Assembly: GCF_003957745.1 (NCBI RefSeq)
Contig: NZ_CP020373.1
Span: 3,767,501-3,831,500, forward strand
From: Shewanella khirikhana
GTDB taxonomy: Bacteria; Pseudomonadota; Gammaproteobacteria; Enterobacterales; Shewanellaceae
Direction: 5' to 3'
DNA: 64,000 nt
Shown here one piece after another: positions 25,030 through 33,131 of the stretch. The notes under the pieces are model-generated. The model was given only the letters and a program-made list of their open reading frames with translations, was not told where the DNA came from and did not search any database. Each line of letters begins with the position of its first letter. The stretch's first letter is position 1. Both the position numbers and the translations under genes were made by a program.

Positions 25030-26084
25030 CAGACGGCGTCCTGCGCCTTGCTTTTATCGACTGGGCTGTTGTCGACGGGACTTGTGTCGACTTGAGTAAC
25101 CACATCCATTACGTCAGCGTCCGATGGGCTTTCAGTCTCGCCTGCCACACCCGCGCTCCGTTCTGCGCCCTGGTTGCTTTCACTGCCATCGCTTTCACTG
25201 CCGGCGTTCTCGCTAATATCACCCTCGATGTCGTTATCGTCATAGTCGAGATACTCAGGCAACGCCGAGGCAATCACGGCACCAAACAGCACTATGGTCC
25301 AGGACAAATACACCCACACAAACAGGATAGGAATGGTCGCCAGCGCGCCATAAATGGCCTCGTAGCTGGGGAATTGGGTCACGTACAGGGCAAAGCCCTT
25401 CTTACCTGCTTCGAACAGCAGCGCAGCCACCAGGGCGCCAAGCAGCGCATGAAGAAACTTCACTTTCTGATTGGGCACGCCCATGTACAACAGCAGGAAG
25501 GCCGCCACCGAGAACATCAGTGGCAGCTTCTCCATCAGCATAGGCACCACGCCGTACACGTCCGCCTCACTGAGCACCTTGAGTGACACCACATAGGAGG
25601 TCACGGCAATACTCGCGCCCATCAGCACAGGACCGAGGGTGAGCACCATCCAATACATGGAAAAGGCCACCATAAAACGGCGCTTCTCGCGGGTGCGCCA
25701 GATGGCATTCAGGGCTTTATCGATGGCGGAGATCAGCATGATGGCCACCACCACCAAAAAGCCGATACCCACGGCGGTGCCCTTGGAGGCATTTTTCACA
25801 AATTCATTAATATAGGCCTGCACCGTGTCGCCGGCGGCGGGGATCATATTCTCGTAGACAAAGGTTTCTATGGTGCCACGAATGCCCTGAAACACAGGAA
25901 ACGCCGACAGCACCGACATGGTCACCGCCACCATGGGCACCAGCGACAGCAGGGTAACGTAAGCCAGATGTCCGGCACGGACATTTATCTGGTCTTCTTT
26001 GAGCCGGGAGATAAGGTGCAGCACAAAACGCCAAACTCCCAGAAAAAAGCCCTTTATCAGGCTCACATCTATCTTATTTTTCAC
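25029..26084 (-). CDS. yihY: YihY/BrkB-family inner-membrane protein
   Basis: A 351-residue integral membrane protein of the YihY (formerly mis-called RNase BN) family, with about six membrane segments in residues 35-265 (GHLAYVTLLSLVPMVAV, GVPNQKVKFLHALLGAL, YLSWTIVLFGAVIAS). E. coli YihY is about 290 residues; the excess here is a 75-residue acidic, Ser/Asp-rich tail ending in SPVDNSPVDKS. It is first in an operon with pip, dtd and yiiD. Function unknown; a transporter-like role is sometimes proposed. Confidence 0.9.
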   Translation of the reverse strand: MKNKIDVSLIKGFFLGVWRFVLHLISRLKEDQINVRAGHLAYVTLLSLVPMVAVTMSVLSAFPVFQGIRGTIETFVYENMIPAAGDTVQAYINEFVKNASKGTAVGIGFLVVVAIMLISAIDKALNAIWRTREKRRFMVAFSMYWMVLTLGPVLMGASIAVTSYVVSLKVLSEADVYGVVPMLMEKLPLMFSVAAFLLLYMGVPNQKVKFLHALLGALVAALLFEAGKKGFALYVTQFPSYEAIYGALATIPILFVWVYLSWTIVLFGAVIASALPEYLDYDDNDIEGDISENAGSESDGSESNQGAERSAGVAGETESPSDADVMDVVTQVDTSPVDNSPVDKSKAQDAV

Positions 26085-26175
26085 TGTTTTTCTCTTGCCG
26101 CGAGCGACCGTAACGGTTTATGTTCGTACAATAAAGCGTACAATACTTGCTTTACAAGTTTTAAGGAGCGAATCC

Positions 26176-26397
26176 ATGTCACAACAGGGATCGGCAGGCA
26201 ACGTACTTGCCGCAGGGGTGAATCTGTTCTTCCCGGGACTCGGGCAATTGCTGCAGGGGCGCATCATGGCGGCCTTGCTGTTCTTTGTGATCACCGTGGG
26301 CGGCTATGCCCTGTGGTGGCTTATCGTTCCTGCCATCATAGGCGCCATCGCGCACCTGTGGTCAATTATTGATGCCGCCAAGTTTAAGGCGGAGTAA
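26176..26397 (+). CDS. Small membrane protein (two-helix)
   Basis: A 73-residue protein starting at ATG 26176 with AAGGAG at 26163-26168. Two hydrophobic stretches, roughly residues 10-26 (Gly/Phe/Leu-rich, FFPGLGQLLQGR between) and 31-62, suggest a small inner-membrane protein. FPGLGQLLQGR resembles the glycine-rich turn of TM2-like proteins. It is followed 17 nt later by the DUF2959 lipoprotein, probably in one transcript. Function unknown. Confidence 0.75.
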   Translation: MSQQGSAGNVLAAGVNLFFPGLGQLLQGRIMAALLFFVITVGGYALWWLIVPAIIGAIAHLWSIIDAAKFKAE

Positions 26398-26414
26398 ATG
26401 ACAAGGAAGGCAAA

Positions 26415-27065
26415 ATGAAACAGTTTTTCTCTGTGGCGCTGCTGGGTGCCGGTTTGATGCTTGGCGGTTGCCAGAGCGCCTATTACGGCGCCATGGAACA
26501 GGTGGGCTACCACAAGCGTGACATCATGGTCGACCGGGTAAAGGACGCCAAAGAATCCCAGGAAGAAGCCCAGCAGCAATTCAGCTCGGCACTGGAAGAA
26601 ATGCAGGCGCTGCTCAATCACGACGGCGGCGATCTGGAGAAAGCCTACAACAAGGCCAAAGACGAGTACGAGTCCGCCCAAAGCGCGGCCGACGATGTGT
26701 CCAATCGCATCGACAAAGTCGAAGATGTGGCCGAGGCGCTGTTTGACGAATGGCAGACCGAAATCGGTGAAATCAGCAAAGCCAGTCTGCGCTCAAAAAG
26801 CCAGGCCAAGCTGAAAGAAACCCGCCGCAACTACGAATCGCTGATGCGCAGCATGCGCCGCGCCGAAAGCAAGATGCCGCCCATTCTCACCTCAATGAAA
26901 GACAATATGCTGTATTTGAAGCATAACCTGAACGCGCAAACCATAGGCGCCATCAAGGGTGAGTTTGCCAGCCTGCAAACCGATATTTCAGGGCTTATCA
27001 AAGAGATGAACCGCTCTATTGCCGAGTCCAACAAGTTTATAGCCGCCATGGAATCCGCCCAGTAA
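26415..27065 (+). CDS. DUF2959 lipoprotein
   Basis: A 216-residue protein with a lipoprotein signal peptide (lipobox LGGC, Cys19 or so). The mature part is almost entirely charged helix with heptad patterns (EESQEEAQQQFSSALEEM, ESAQSAADDVSNRIDKV), so it is likely a periplasmic coiled coil anchored to a membrane. This matches DUF2959, common in Shewanella and Vibrio. Function unknown. A terminator follows. Confidence 0.85.
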   Translation: MKQFFSVALLGAGLMLGGCQSAYYGAMEQVGYHKRDIMVDRVKDAKESQEEAQQQFSSALEEMQALLNHDGGDLEKAYNKAKDEYESAQSAADDVSNRIDKVEDVAEALFDEWQTEIGEISKASLRSKSQAKLKETRRNYESLMRSMRRAESKMPPILTSMKDNMLYLKHNLNAQTIGAIKGEFASLQTDISGLIKEMNRSIAESNKFIAAMESAQ

Positions 27066-27109
27066 CGGCAGCCGCGCATCCCTGGATGCGCCCGCAAATC
27101 ACAGTGACC

Positions 27110-27133
27110 AAAGCCCCTTTCGAGGGGCTTTTT
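27110..27133 (+). terminator. Terminator after the DUF2959 gene
   Basis: AAAGCCCCT / AGGGGCTTT stem with a TTCG tetraloop followed by TT, 44 nt after the stop. The next gene starts only 13 nt beyond it. Confidence 0.85.
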
Positions 27134-27146
27134 GACAGGATGTCAG

Positions 27147-28205
27147 ATGAAATTCAGCCACACCCTCGCCCTGCTGCTGGCAGGCAGTACGCTTTTACCC
27201 GGTTTATCTGCTGCGGCCGCTCTGCCCGATTTTAGCCTCACGCCCCTAAGCTGCCCCGACGGCTTTGCAAACTGCAGAGTCGAGCAAACCAGCGACGATG
27301 GCCAAACCCTCACCTTCAGTGTCCGCCAGGGCGATACCCGCCACAACTTTGTCTGGCAGCAGGGCCGCTTTACCAAGCTGCCACCCTTTGGCACCACGGG
27401 AGTCAATATTGTGATGGCGCTGAGCCAGGATGGCAGCACCCTGGTTGGCCACAACGCTTCCCGCGGCTTTCGCTGGCACCAAGACAGCGGGCTTGAGCAA
27501 GTCACGCCGCTTAAAAACAACTTCATCACCAACCTGATTGATGTGTCGGCCGATGGCACCAGGGCCGTGGGCTATGCCGGTTGGCAATCGAACCTGCACG
27601 CCTTTGTTCATGAATTTGGCAAGCCGCCACGGGATCTGACCGACAGCCCCAACAGCGATGATTACCGGCTGGCCACCCGGATCTCCGGCAACGGTCAGGT
27701 GGTTGCAGGCTATACCGGCAAGCAGGTGTTTTTGTGGCGCGACCGGCTTGGTTTTAGTTACCTCAGACCGCCCGCCGACTGCCAGAAACAGCTGCTGAAT
27801 CCGGAAGCCATTAGCCATGACGGTCAAACCCTGCTGCTGCGCTGCAGCCTCGACAGGGGCTATCTTTGGCAAAAGACCACAGGTTATCAGCCACTTACAT
27901 TACCCGAAGGCATAGTGGAGGCACTGCCCAGTTTCATGTCGGCGGATGCCGGGGTGATAACCGGCTCTGGCGGCACCAGCAAGGGCCTGAGCGGCAACGA
28001 AAAAGAGCCTTTACTCTGGTTTAGCCCCGGGCAGCCGGTCAGGCTTTTTGAACCTGTCGCCAAAGCACTTGGCCGCAGCGATATCCAGCGAATATCCATT
28101 GCTGACATCAGCGCCAGCGGCCATAGGTTAACCATCAACCTGACCCTGGCCGACGGCAGCAATCAGCCACTGCTGCTGACATTCAGCTCGCTGACACCAC
28201 TTTAG
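27147..28205 (+). CDS. Exported protein with HAF-type repeats
   Basis: A 352-residue protein with a Sec signal peptide (LLPGLSAAAALPD) from ATG 27147; AGGA lies just upstream. The mature part has repeated blocks of the type SQDGSTLVGHNASRGFRW, SADGTRAVGYAG, SGNGQVVAGYTGKQVFLW, SHDGQTLLLRCSLDRGYLW. These are HAF-like repeats (a strand pair ending in a Trp), which suggest a beta-propeller. It is probably periplasmic or secreted; no enzyme motif is seen. Confidence 0.75.
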   Translation: MKFSHTLALLLAGSTLLPGLSAAAALPDFSLTPLSCPDGFANCRVEQTSDDGQTLTFSVRQGDTRHNFVWQQGRFTKLPPFGTTGVNIVMALSQDGSTLVGHNASRGFRWHQDSGLEQVTPLKNNFITNLIDVSADGTRAVGYAGWQSNLHAFVHEFGKPPRDLTDSPNSDDYRLATRISGNGQVVAGYTGKQVFLWRDRLGFSYLRPPADCQKQLLNPEAISHDGQTLLLRCSLDRGYLWQKTTGYQPLTLPEGIVEALPSFMSADAGVITGSGGTSKGLSGNEKEPLLWFSPGQPVRLFEPVAKALGRSDIQRISIADISASGHRLTINLTLADGSNQPLLLTFSSLTPL

Positions 28206-28534
28206 CGAGCAGCTCGGCGCCTTAAGAACAATTCAAACGCCAAGGGGCAGGCTTTCGGGCCTGCCTTAATGTCTCAACCTGTCTGCACACAGCAGATTTG
28301 GCTGCCGACACGGATAATTCCACTCTTAAGCATCAGAAAAATCACGTCAATTTGCGATCATGACCTACATTCATCTGTTTTAGATAAACAACGAAATTGT
28401 TTCTTTTTCGATACACCCTCAGTTGTTAGAGTGATGCTGACGCTTTGATTAAAAAGCGAGCAGTAACGCAGCGTCGACACTCCATGGCCAGGAAGTTGGA
28501 GCCGGAGGCCCACTACAACACAGGGAGCAACCCC
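28206..28534. other. Gene-free stretch between the HAF-repeat gene and the amine oxidase
   Basis: About 330 bases. It holds a probable terminator at 28244-28268 and then an A/T-rich stretch around 28310-28420 that probably contains the amine oxidase promoter; I could not define -35/-10 boxes with confidence. No operator or repeat was recognised. Confidence 0.5.
28244..28268 (+). terminator. Probable terminator after the HAF-repeat gene
   Basis: GGCAGGC / GCCTGCC stem (28246-28252 with 28259-28265) and a six-base loop, 40 nt after the stop. The tail TTAATG is weakly T-rich. Confidence 0.5.
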
Positions 28535-30217
28535 ATGCGAAGAATGTCGTACTCGAAAATCACTGATCTTATCCGCCGTCTGCACGACGTCACCGACACC
28601 GCCAAACGCACCGGCATACCGGTTAAAGAAGTGCTGGAGCAGGACAAAGCCTGGCGTCAGCAAGCCGCCGCCGACCACAAACTGGCCCGTGAACGGCGAA
28701 CCTTCCTGAAAGGCCTGGGCGCTGGTATAGGCGCCGGCCTGACCGCAGGCGCCATGGCCCCCACCGCCTTCGCCGCGCCGGCCAGCAACAACGGTGAGAA
28801 GACCGGTCAGAGCCAGGCGAAAATCGCCGTGATTGGTGCTGGTCCCGGCGGCATGCGTACCGCCCACCGACTCAAGCAGTTCGGCATGACCTGCACCCTC
28901 TACGAAGGCAGCGACCGCATCGGTGGCCGCATGTACTCAGACCGCAGTTACTTCAGCGACAACCGGGTAGTGGAATGGGGCGGCGAACTGATTTCCACCG
29001 AGCACACGGCGCTGCGCAATCTCGCCCACCAGCTGAATCTGGAACTGGTGGATGTGGGGAAAAATACCCTCGGCGAGGAAGAGGTGTACCTGATTGGCGA
29101 CGAGCTCTACACCGAACACGACCTGCTGGATGAATGGGTTGGCGGCTTGTACGAGCTGATGAAACGGGAGCAGCAGCGTGCCCCCTGGCAGCCCTTCTAC
29201 AACAACCATAATCAGGCCCATATCGAGCTGGATAACATAACCGCCCAGGATTGGCTGGAAGGCAATGGCTACAGCAGCGGCCACTGGGTGCACAAGCTGC
29301 TGATGACCGACCTGATAGCAGAATACGGCCGCGTCGACGATAACTCGGCGCTGAACCTCATCTATCTGTTGGGCTGGAGCACCCGCAACTCCGGCGGCCT
29401 GCCGCTGGCAGGCACCGACGAGCGCTTCAAAATCAAGACAGGTAACGACTCGGTGATCCACGGCATGGCAGCCGAGCTTGATGATGGCCAAATTCTGATG
29501 GGCAAAAAGCTGGTTGCCATTCGCGGCGAGGCCATGGGGCCTTACAGCCTGCATTTTGAGGATGGCAGCAGCGATGACTGCGAGCGTCTGGTACTGGCCA
29601 TGCCCTATCATCTGATTAAAAACATCGACATAGACCCCAGAATTTGGGACAGCTTTGCCCCGGCCAAACAGCGCTCACTGCTGGAAATGCAAGCGGCCGA
29701 TAACGGCAAGTTGCAGCTGGAATTTGCCAGCCGTGACTACGCCCAGACCCGGCAGATCCACGGCCGTGAAGTGTCCATGAGCGCCGTGTCCTATTCGGGG
29801 CCCGACAGCTTTATCAGCACCTGGGAAGGCGACACCACCTCCCCCAGCGACAAAGGCATTATCGTGAACTACACCGGCGGCTACTGGGGCGAGCACCTCT
29901 CGGGTCGCCTGTACCATGGCCCGGCCCACAGCAGCGATGTTAACCGGCTGCTGGCCGAGTACGACAAGATCTGGCCCGGGATCTCGGCCCAGTACACCGG
30001 CAAGGCACTGGTGTCCAACTGGTGGCAGAACCCCTGGTCCAGAGGCGCTTTCGTCAGCCCGGTGGTGGGCACCATGACCGGTTTCTGGGGGGCCCAATTC
30101 AGCCGCGAGGGCAATATCCTGTTCGCCGGTGAGGCCTGTGACGTGGATTACTGGTCCTATATGAATGGTGCTATCTCCTCCGGCGAGCGCATCGCCAGGG
30201 AACTGGCGCAGGAATAA
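28535..30217 (+). CDS. Tat-exported flavin monoamine oxidase
   Basis: A 560-residue FAD amine oxidase from ATG 28535, preceded by GGGAG at 28523-28527. A twin-arginine signal (RERRTFLKGLGAG, Arg54-Arg55) follows an unusually long 53-residue amphipathic region. The dinucleotide motif GAGPGGMRTAHRL with IGGRMYS and the C-terminal FAGEACDVDYWSYMNGAISSGERIA are typical of the family. It should oxidise an amine in the periplasm, giving aldehyde, ammonia and hydrogen peroxide. It is monocistronic. The substrate is unknown. Confidence 0.87.
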   Translation: MRRMSYSKITDLIRRLHDVTDTAKRTGIPVKEVLEQDKAWRQQAAADHKLARERRTFLKGLGAGIGAGLTAGAMAPTAFAAPASNNGEKTGQSQAKIAVIGAGPGGMRTAHRLKQFGMTCTLYEGSDRIGGRMYSDRSYFSDNRVVEWGGELISTEHTALRNLAHQLNLELVDVGKNTLGEEEVYLIGDELYTEHDLLDEWVGGLYELMKREQQRAPWQPFYNNHNQAHIELDNITAQDWLEGNGYSSGHWVHKLLMTDLIAEYGRVDDNSALNLIYLLGWSTRNSGGLPLAGTDERFKIKTGNDSVIHGMAAELDDGQILMGKKLVAIRGEAMGPYSLHFEDGSSDDCERLVLAMPYHLIKNIDIDPRIWDSFAPAKQRSLLEMQAADNGKLQLEFASRDYAQTRQIHGREVSMSAVSYSGPDSFISTWEGDTTSPSDKGIIVNYTGGYWGEHLSGRLYHGPAHSSDVNRLLAEYDKIWPGISAQYTGKALVSNWWQNPWSRGAFVSPVVGTMTGFWGAQFSREGNILFAGEACDVDYWSYMNGAISSGERIARELAQE

Positions 30218-30244
30218 GCGCCGGGAGACGAAGTTTGGCCAGCA

Positions 30245-30269
30245 AAAAGCCGCCTCAAAGGCGGCTTTT
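30245..30269. terminator. Bidirectional terminator after the amine oxidase
   Basis: AAAAGCCGCCT / AGGCGGCTTTT with a 3-nt loop. It lies between the convergent amine oxidase and binding-protein genes and can serve both. Confidence 0.88.
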
Positions 30270-30303
30270 CATTGGCTTAGGGTTTGGGCATTTACTGCGG
30301 CCA

Positions 30304-31203
30304 TCACTGCAGCTGATGAGCAATCACCTCATCCTGCAGTTTCAGCACCGCCTGTTCGTCGGCGGTTTGGGGCAACAGCGGATTGCTCAAATTAATAAGA
30401 GTACGCTCTGAAAGCTGCGCCTGTCTGAGCGCTTCCCGGTGGGGTGCAAAACCATAAAACAGCTTATCGAAACTGCCATCGGCCATGGCCGCCCTGAGAC
30501 CAAACTCGAGCCGCTCGGCAAGTTGCTGATTGTCTTTGGCGACAAAGAAGTACATCACCGCCGGATAACGCAGCAGTAAGTGCCGTTCGTTGGCCAGGTC
30601 GTAGTAGCCACCACTATCGGTTTCGGCGTACAGCTCGGTCACGGCGCGTGGAAACAGATGCCCCGGGTGGCGGCGGGTAAACTCGTACATGTCGCCTTCG
30701 GATACCTCGGTGGACACCTCAAGCCGGTTCAGGCGAAGAATTTGGGTGTCGGGCCAATCGAGCCCCTGAATAAAACTGAATGCCGCCAACTCAGCCTGGG
30801 TTTTCACGCTGGCAAGGGTATCGAGATCTCTGGGGTTGCTCGCCAGCAGTCGAAGCCCATACACGCCCTTCATCAGCGGTACCCTCACCGGCAATGCCTC
30901 GGTTTCGCGCCGATAATTGGTCATGGTCCAGAACACGTTGATGATGCCATTGTCCAGCTCGCGAAAATGGCGCCGCTGGGAAATATCTATATCGATGGGA
31001 GTCAGTTGATAGGGGCCGTATTTGTCGACCGACTTTTCCAACGCCAGCTGCAACAACTGGCCAAAATAGGCGTTGTTGGGGTTGTGCTTCATTTGGCTGG
31101 CATCCACATAACGAACCTGCATGGCATCGGCCGCCAGTCCCGGCAGGGTCAACAGCAAGGTGCAGGCACTGGTGGCAATCAAGGCCAGGCGACGCCAGTT
31201 CAT
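30304..31203 (-). CDS. Periplasmic solute-binding-like protein
   Basis: A 299-residue exported protein with a Sec signal peptide (LTLPGLAADAMQ). The body resembles family 3 solute-binding proteins (FGQLLQLALEKS, MKGVYGLRLLAS, FDKLFYGFAPH) but there is no ABC permease or ATPase nearby. Its start overlaps the stop of the upstream diguanylate cyclase by 4 nt, so the two are co-translated. It may sense a ligand for the cyclase, as orphan binding proteins often do. That link is inference. Confidence 0.75.
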   Translation of the reverse strand: MNWRRLALIATSACTLLLTLPGLAADAMQVRYVDASQMKHNPNNAYFGQLLQLALEKSVDKYGPYQLTPIDIDISQRRHFRELDNGIINVFWTMTNYRRETEALPVRVPLMKGVYGLRLLASNPRDLDTLASVKTQAELAAFSFIQGLDWPDTQILRLNRLEVSTEVSEGDMYEFTRRHPGHLFPRAVTELYAETDSGGYYDLANERHLLLRYPAVMYFFVAKDNQQLAERLEFGLRAAMADGSFDKLFYGFAPHREALRQAQLSERTLINLSNPLLPQTADEQAVLKLQDEVIAHQLQ

Positions 31204-32552
31204 TGATGTTCCCCTTTAATCCGTTGTTTGTCGGTATACATGGCTTTATCGGCATCATGCAGCAAGGCTGAAATATCCAAGCCATCCTCAGGATACCTGG
31301 CCTGCCCCATGCTGATACTGATGGTCAGGGTCAGCTCTTCAAGCTCAAGCGGCTGTTCGCAGGCGGCCTGGCGTATCTTGGCCAGCACCCGCTCGATATC
31401 TTCCGGCTCAGTCAGCCGTGGCAAAATCAGCAGAAATTCATCTCCGCCCAGCCTTGCCACTATATCGCTGCTGCGAAGCCCCGACTGCATGCGCATGGCC
31501 ACCGCTTTCAACATAGCATCACCGGCTGCATGTCCAAAGTTATCATTCACTTGCTTAAAGTGATTCAGGTCGACATTGACCACCACAAAGCGGCCATTGG
31601 GGGTTTGGATCAGCTTGGACAGCAGCGCCATGGCAAATCGGCGGTTGGGTAGGCCGGTGAGCATATCGTGCAGCGACACCAGATGTGCCATGCGATATGC
31701 ATTGGCAACCATCAAGAAGCTCAAAAACAGCAACAGGGCAACGCTGTACCCCAGGAGGCGCGCAGCATTCTGCCAGCCCCAGGCCCTAAGCTCGCGCCGA
31801 TCGGCCAGTGCCAGCTCCCAGGTCGCGCCGAGCAAATGCACCCTGGCGGTGGCCTTGGCGGCGGCAAAATCTTCAACGACACCTATAAAAGGAGCGCCTG
31901 TGGTATCCGGATAACTCAGCGGTCTTATCGCTAAGGTGGTGCCTTCGGCAAGTTCAGTGCTGCGCATCTGGGCTATCAGTTGGTCGAGATCTATCACCAC
32001 ACTGCACACACCCCAATAATGGCTGTTCAGCGGCGGATTGGAGAACACCGGCGCCCTGGCAATCAACCCGGTACCGCCCTGCACCAGGGTCAGGGGACCA
32101 TCCAGGGTAATCTGCCGGGACATGCGTGCTTCAACCACCGCCTGCGCCTGCGTGGGCAGCAGCCTGAAATCCAGCCCCATCACGGTTTCGTTGCCTTGCA
32201 GCGGATACACCATGGCAACCACATCATTGGGAGCTATGCTGACGCTGCGGATAAACTCGCCCTTGCCGGCCATCAATTCGGCCAGCACAGTCCATTGGCT
32301 GTAGGGCATGTCGGGATTGAAGCTGAGAATAGTCGCAAGGCTGTCTGCCAACAGGATGTCGGCATTCACCTTGGCTTCGATATTGGCTCTGATCAGCGCC
32401 AATTTTTGCGAAAACCACTGTTGTTGTTCAGCCAGATAGTCCCTTACGTAGCTGCGGTGCAGGTATTCCACCGTCAACAATGACAATAGCCAGTACACAA
32501 TGGCAAACGCCAGGATCCATAGTTTGGTACGGGCCAAGTGGGCACTTTGCAT
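31200..32552 (-). CDS. CHASE-like sensor diguanylate cyclase
   Basis: A 450-residue membrane protein from ATG 32552, with AGGTGG just upstream on its strand. Membrane segments at about residues 10-30 and near residue 265-285 flank a roughly 230-residue periplasmic CHASE-type sensor domain. The C-terminal GGDEF domain has DMLTGLPNRR and the intact catalytic RLGGDEFLLIL, so it should make cyclic-di-GMP. It is first in a two-gene unit with the overlapping binding-protein gene. Confidence 0.88.
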   Translation of the reverse strand: MQSAHLARTKLWILAFAIVYWLLSLLTVEYLHRSYVRDYLAEQQQWFSQKLALIRANIEAKVNADILLADSLATILSFNPDMPYSQWTVLAELMAGKGEFIRSVSIAPNDVVAMVYPLQGNETVMGLDFRLLPTQAQAVVEARMSRQITLDGPLTLVQGGTGLIARAPVFSNPPLNSHYWGVCSVVIDLDQLIAQMRSTELAEGTTLAIRPLSYPDTTGAPFIGVVEDFAAAKATARVHLLGATWELALADRRELRAWGWQNAARLLGYSVALLLFLSFLMVANAYRMAHLVSLHDMLTGLPNRRFAMALLSKLIQTPNGRFVVVNVDLNHFKQVNDNFGHAAGDAMLKAVAMRMQSGLRSSDIVARLGGDEFLLILPRLTEPEDIERVLAKIRQAACEQPLELEELTLTISISMGQARYPEDGLDISALLHDADKAMYTDKQRIKGEHQ

Positions 32553-32583
32553 AGACCACCTATCGGCAATGAGACTTACCCAA

Positions 32584-32660
32584 GGAAGGTGCGAACTGTA
32601 CCTTGCATCTATCCACTTTAAGCCCACGCAGAGCAAGCACGGGACTTATTCGCACCTTCC
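32584..32660. repeat. REP/MITE-like element, copy 1
   Basis: A 77-bp element with perfect 12-bp terminal inverted repeats (GGAAGGTGCGAA at 32584-32595, TTCGCACCTTCC at 32649-32660) and inner complementary CTTGC/GCAAG, so it can fold into a long hairpin. Its reverse complement recurs at 57801-57876 with roughly 80% identity. It lies in the intergenic space between the diguanylate cyclase and the iron-uptake genes. Confidence 0.75.
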
Positions 32661-32764
32661 CTCAAGCATATCCACGAATCGCCAGCTTGAGAAACTTAAC
32701 AGTGTAAATACCGCCAATGGTGCGGTCGGTCAAAGACCTCATCTTTACAATGTAAATCACAATT

Positions 32765-32783
32765 GAGAATGTTTATCATTTAA
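32765..32783. promoter_or_regulatory. Candidate Fur box upstream of the DUF3649 operon
   Basis: GAGAATGTTTATCATTTAA matches the 19-bp Fur consensus at about 13 of 19 positions by eye. It lies 49-67 nt before the DUF3649 start codon in an A/T-rich promoter region. Downstream genes are iron-uptake types, which supports the call. Confidence 0.6.
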
Positions 32784-32831
32784 TTATCTTGGATTAGGAT
32801 CCCCGCCCTGTCACCTGCGCCGGGAAACACC

Positions 32832-33131
32832 ATGCCATTCTTATCCGGGGAAAGTCGTAAACTGCTGAGCCGCAGCCTGCTTGCCATTGTCGGCGGTTAT
32901 GCGCTGGCCGCCGCCTTTGCCGCCGCCGCGCCGCTCATACTGCCGCGGCTTATGGATATCCAACGCGGCGATGCGGCCGTGCTTGGCATGTTGCTGTCGT
33001 TTCTCATTTTTGGCCTGTGGATCCTCTACAGTTACGCCGCCCGCTGCACCCTGCGCGCCAGCGTGAACTGGCTTATTTGGAGCACGCCCTTGCTGCTCTC
33101 CCTGCTGCTACTTGAGGCGCCTGCCCCATGA
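32832..33131 (+). CDS. DUF3649 membrane protein (iron-uptake operon)
   Basis: A 99-residue protein with three hydrophobic segments (roughly residues 15-37, 48-66, 77-93), matching the DUF3649 family. This family typically sits with a PepSY-TM protein and a DUF3325 protein in iron-regulated operons near siderophore receptors, exactly the order here. It overlaps the PepSY gene by 4 nt. A role in reductive iron release is likely but unproven. Confidence 0.85.
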   Translation: MPFLSGESRKLLSRSLLAIVGGYALAAAFAAAAPLILPRLMDIQRGDAAVLGMLLSFLIFGLWILYSYAARCTLRASVNWLIWSTPLLLSLLLLEAPAP

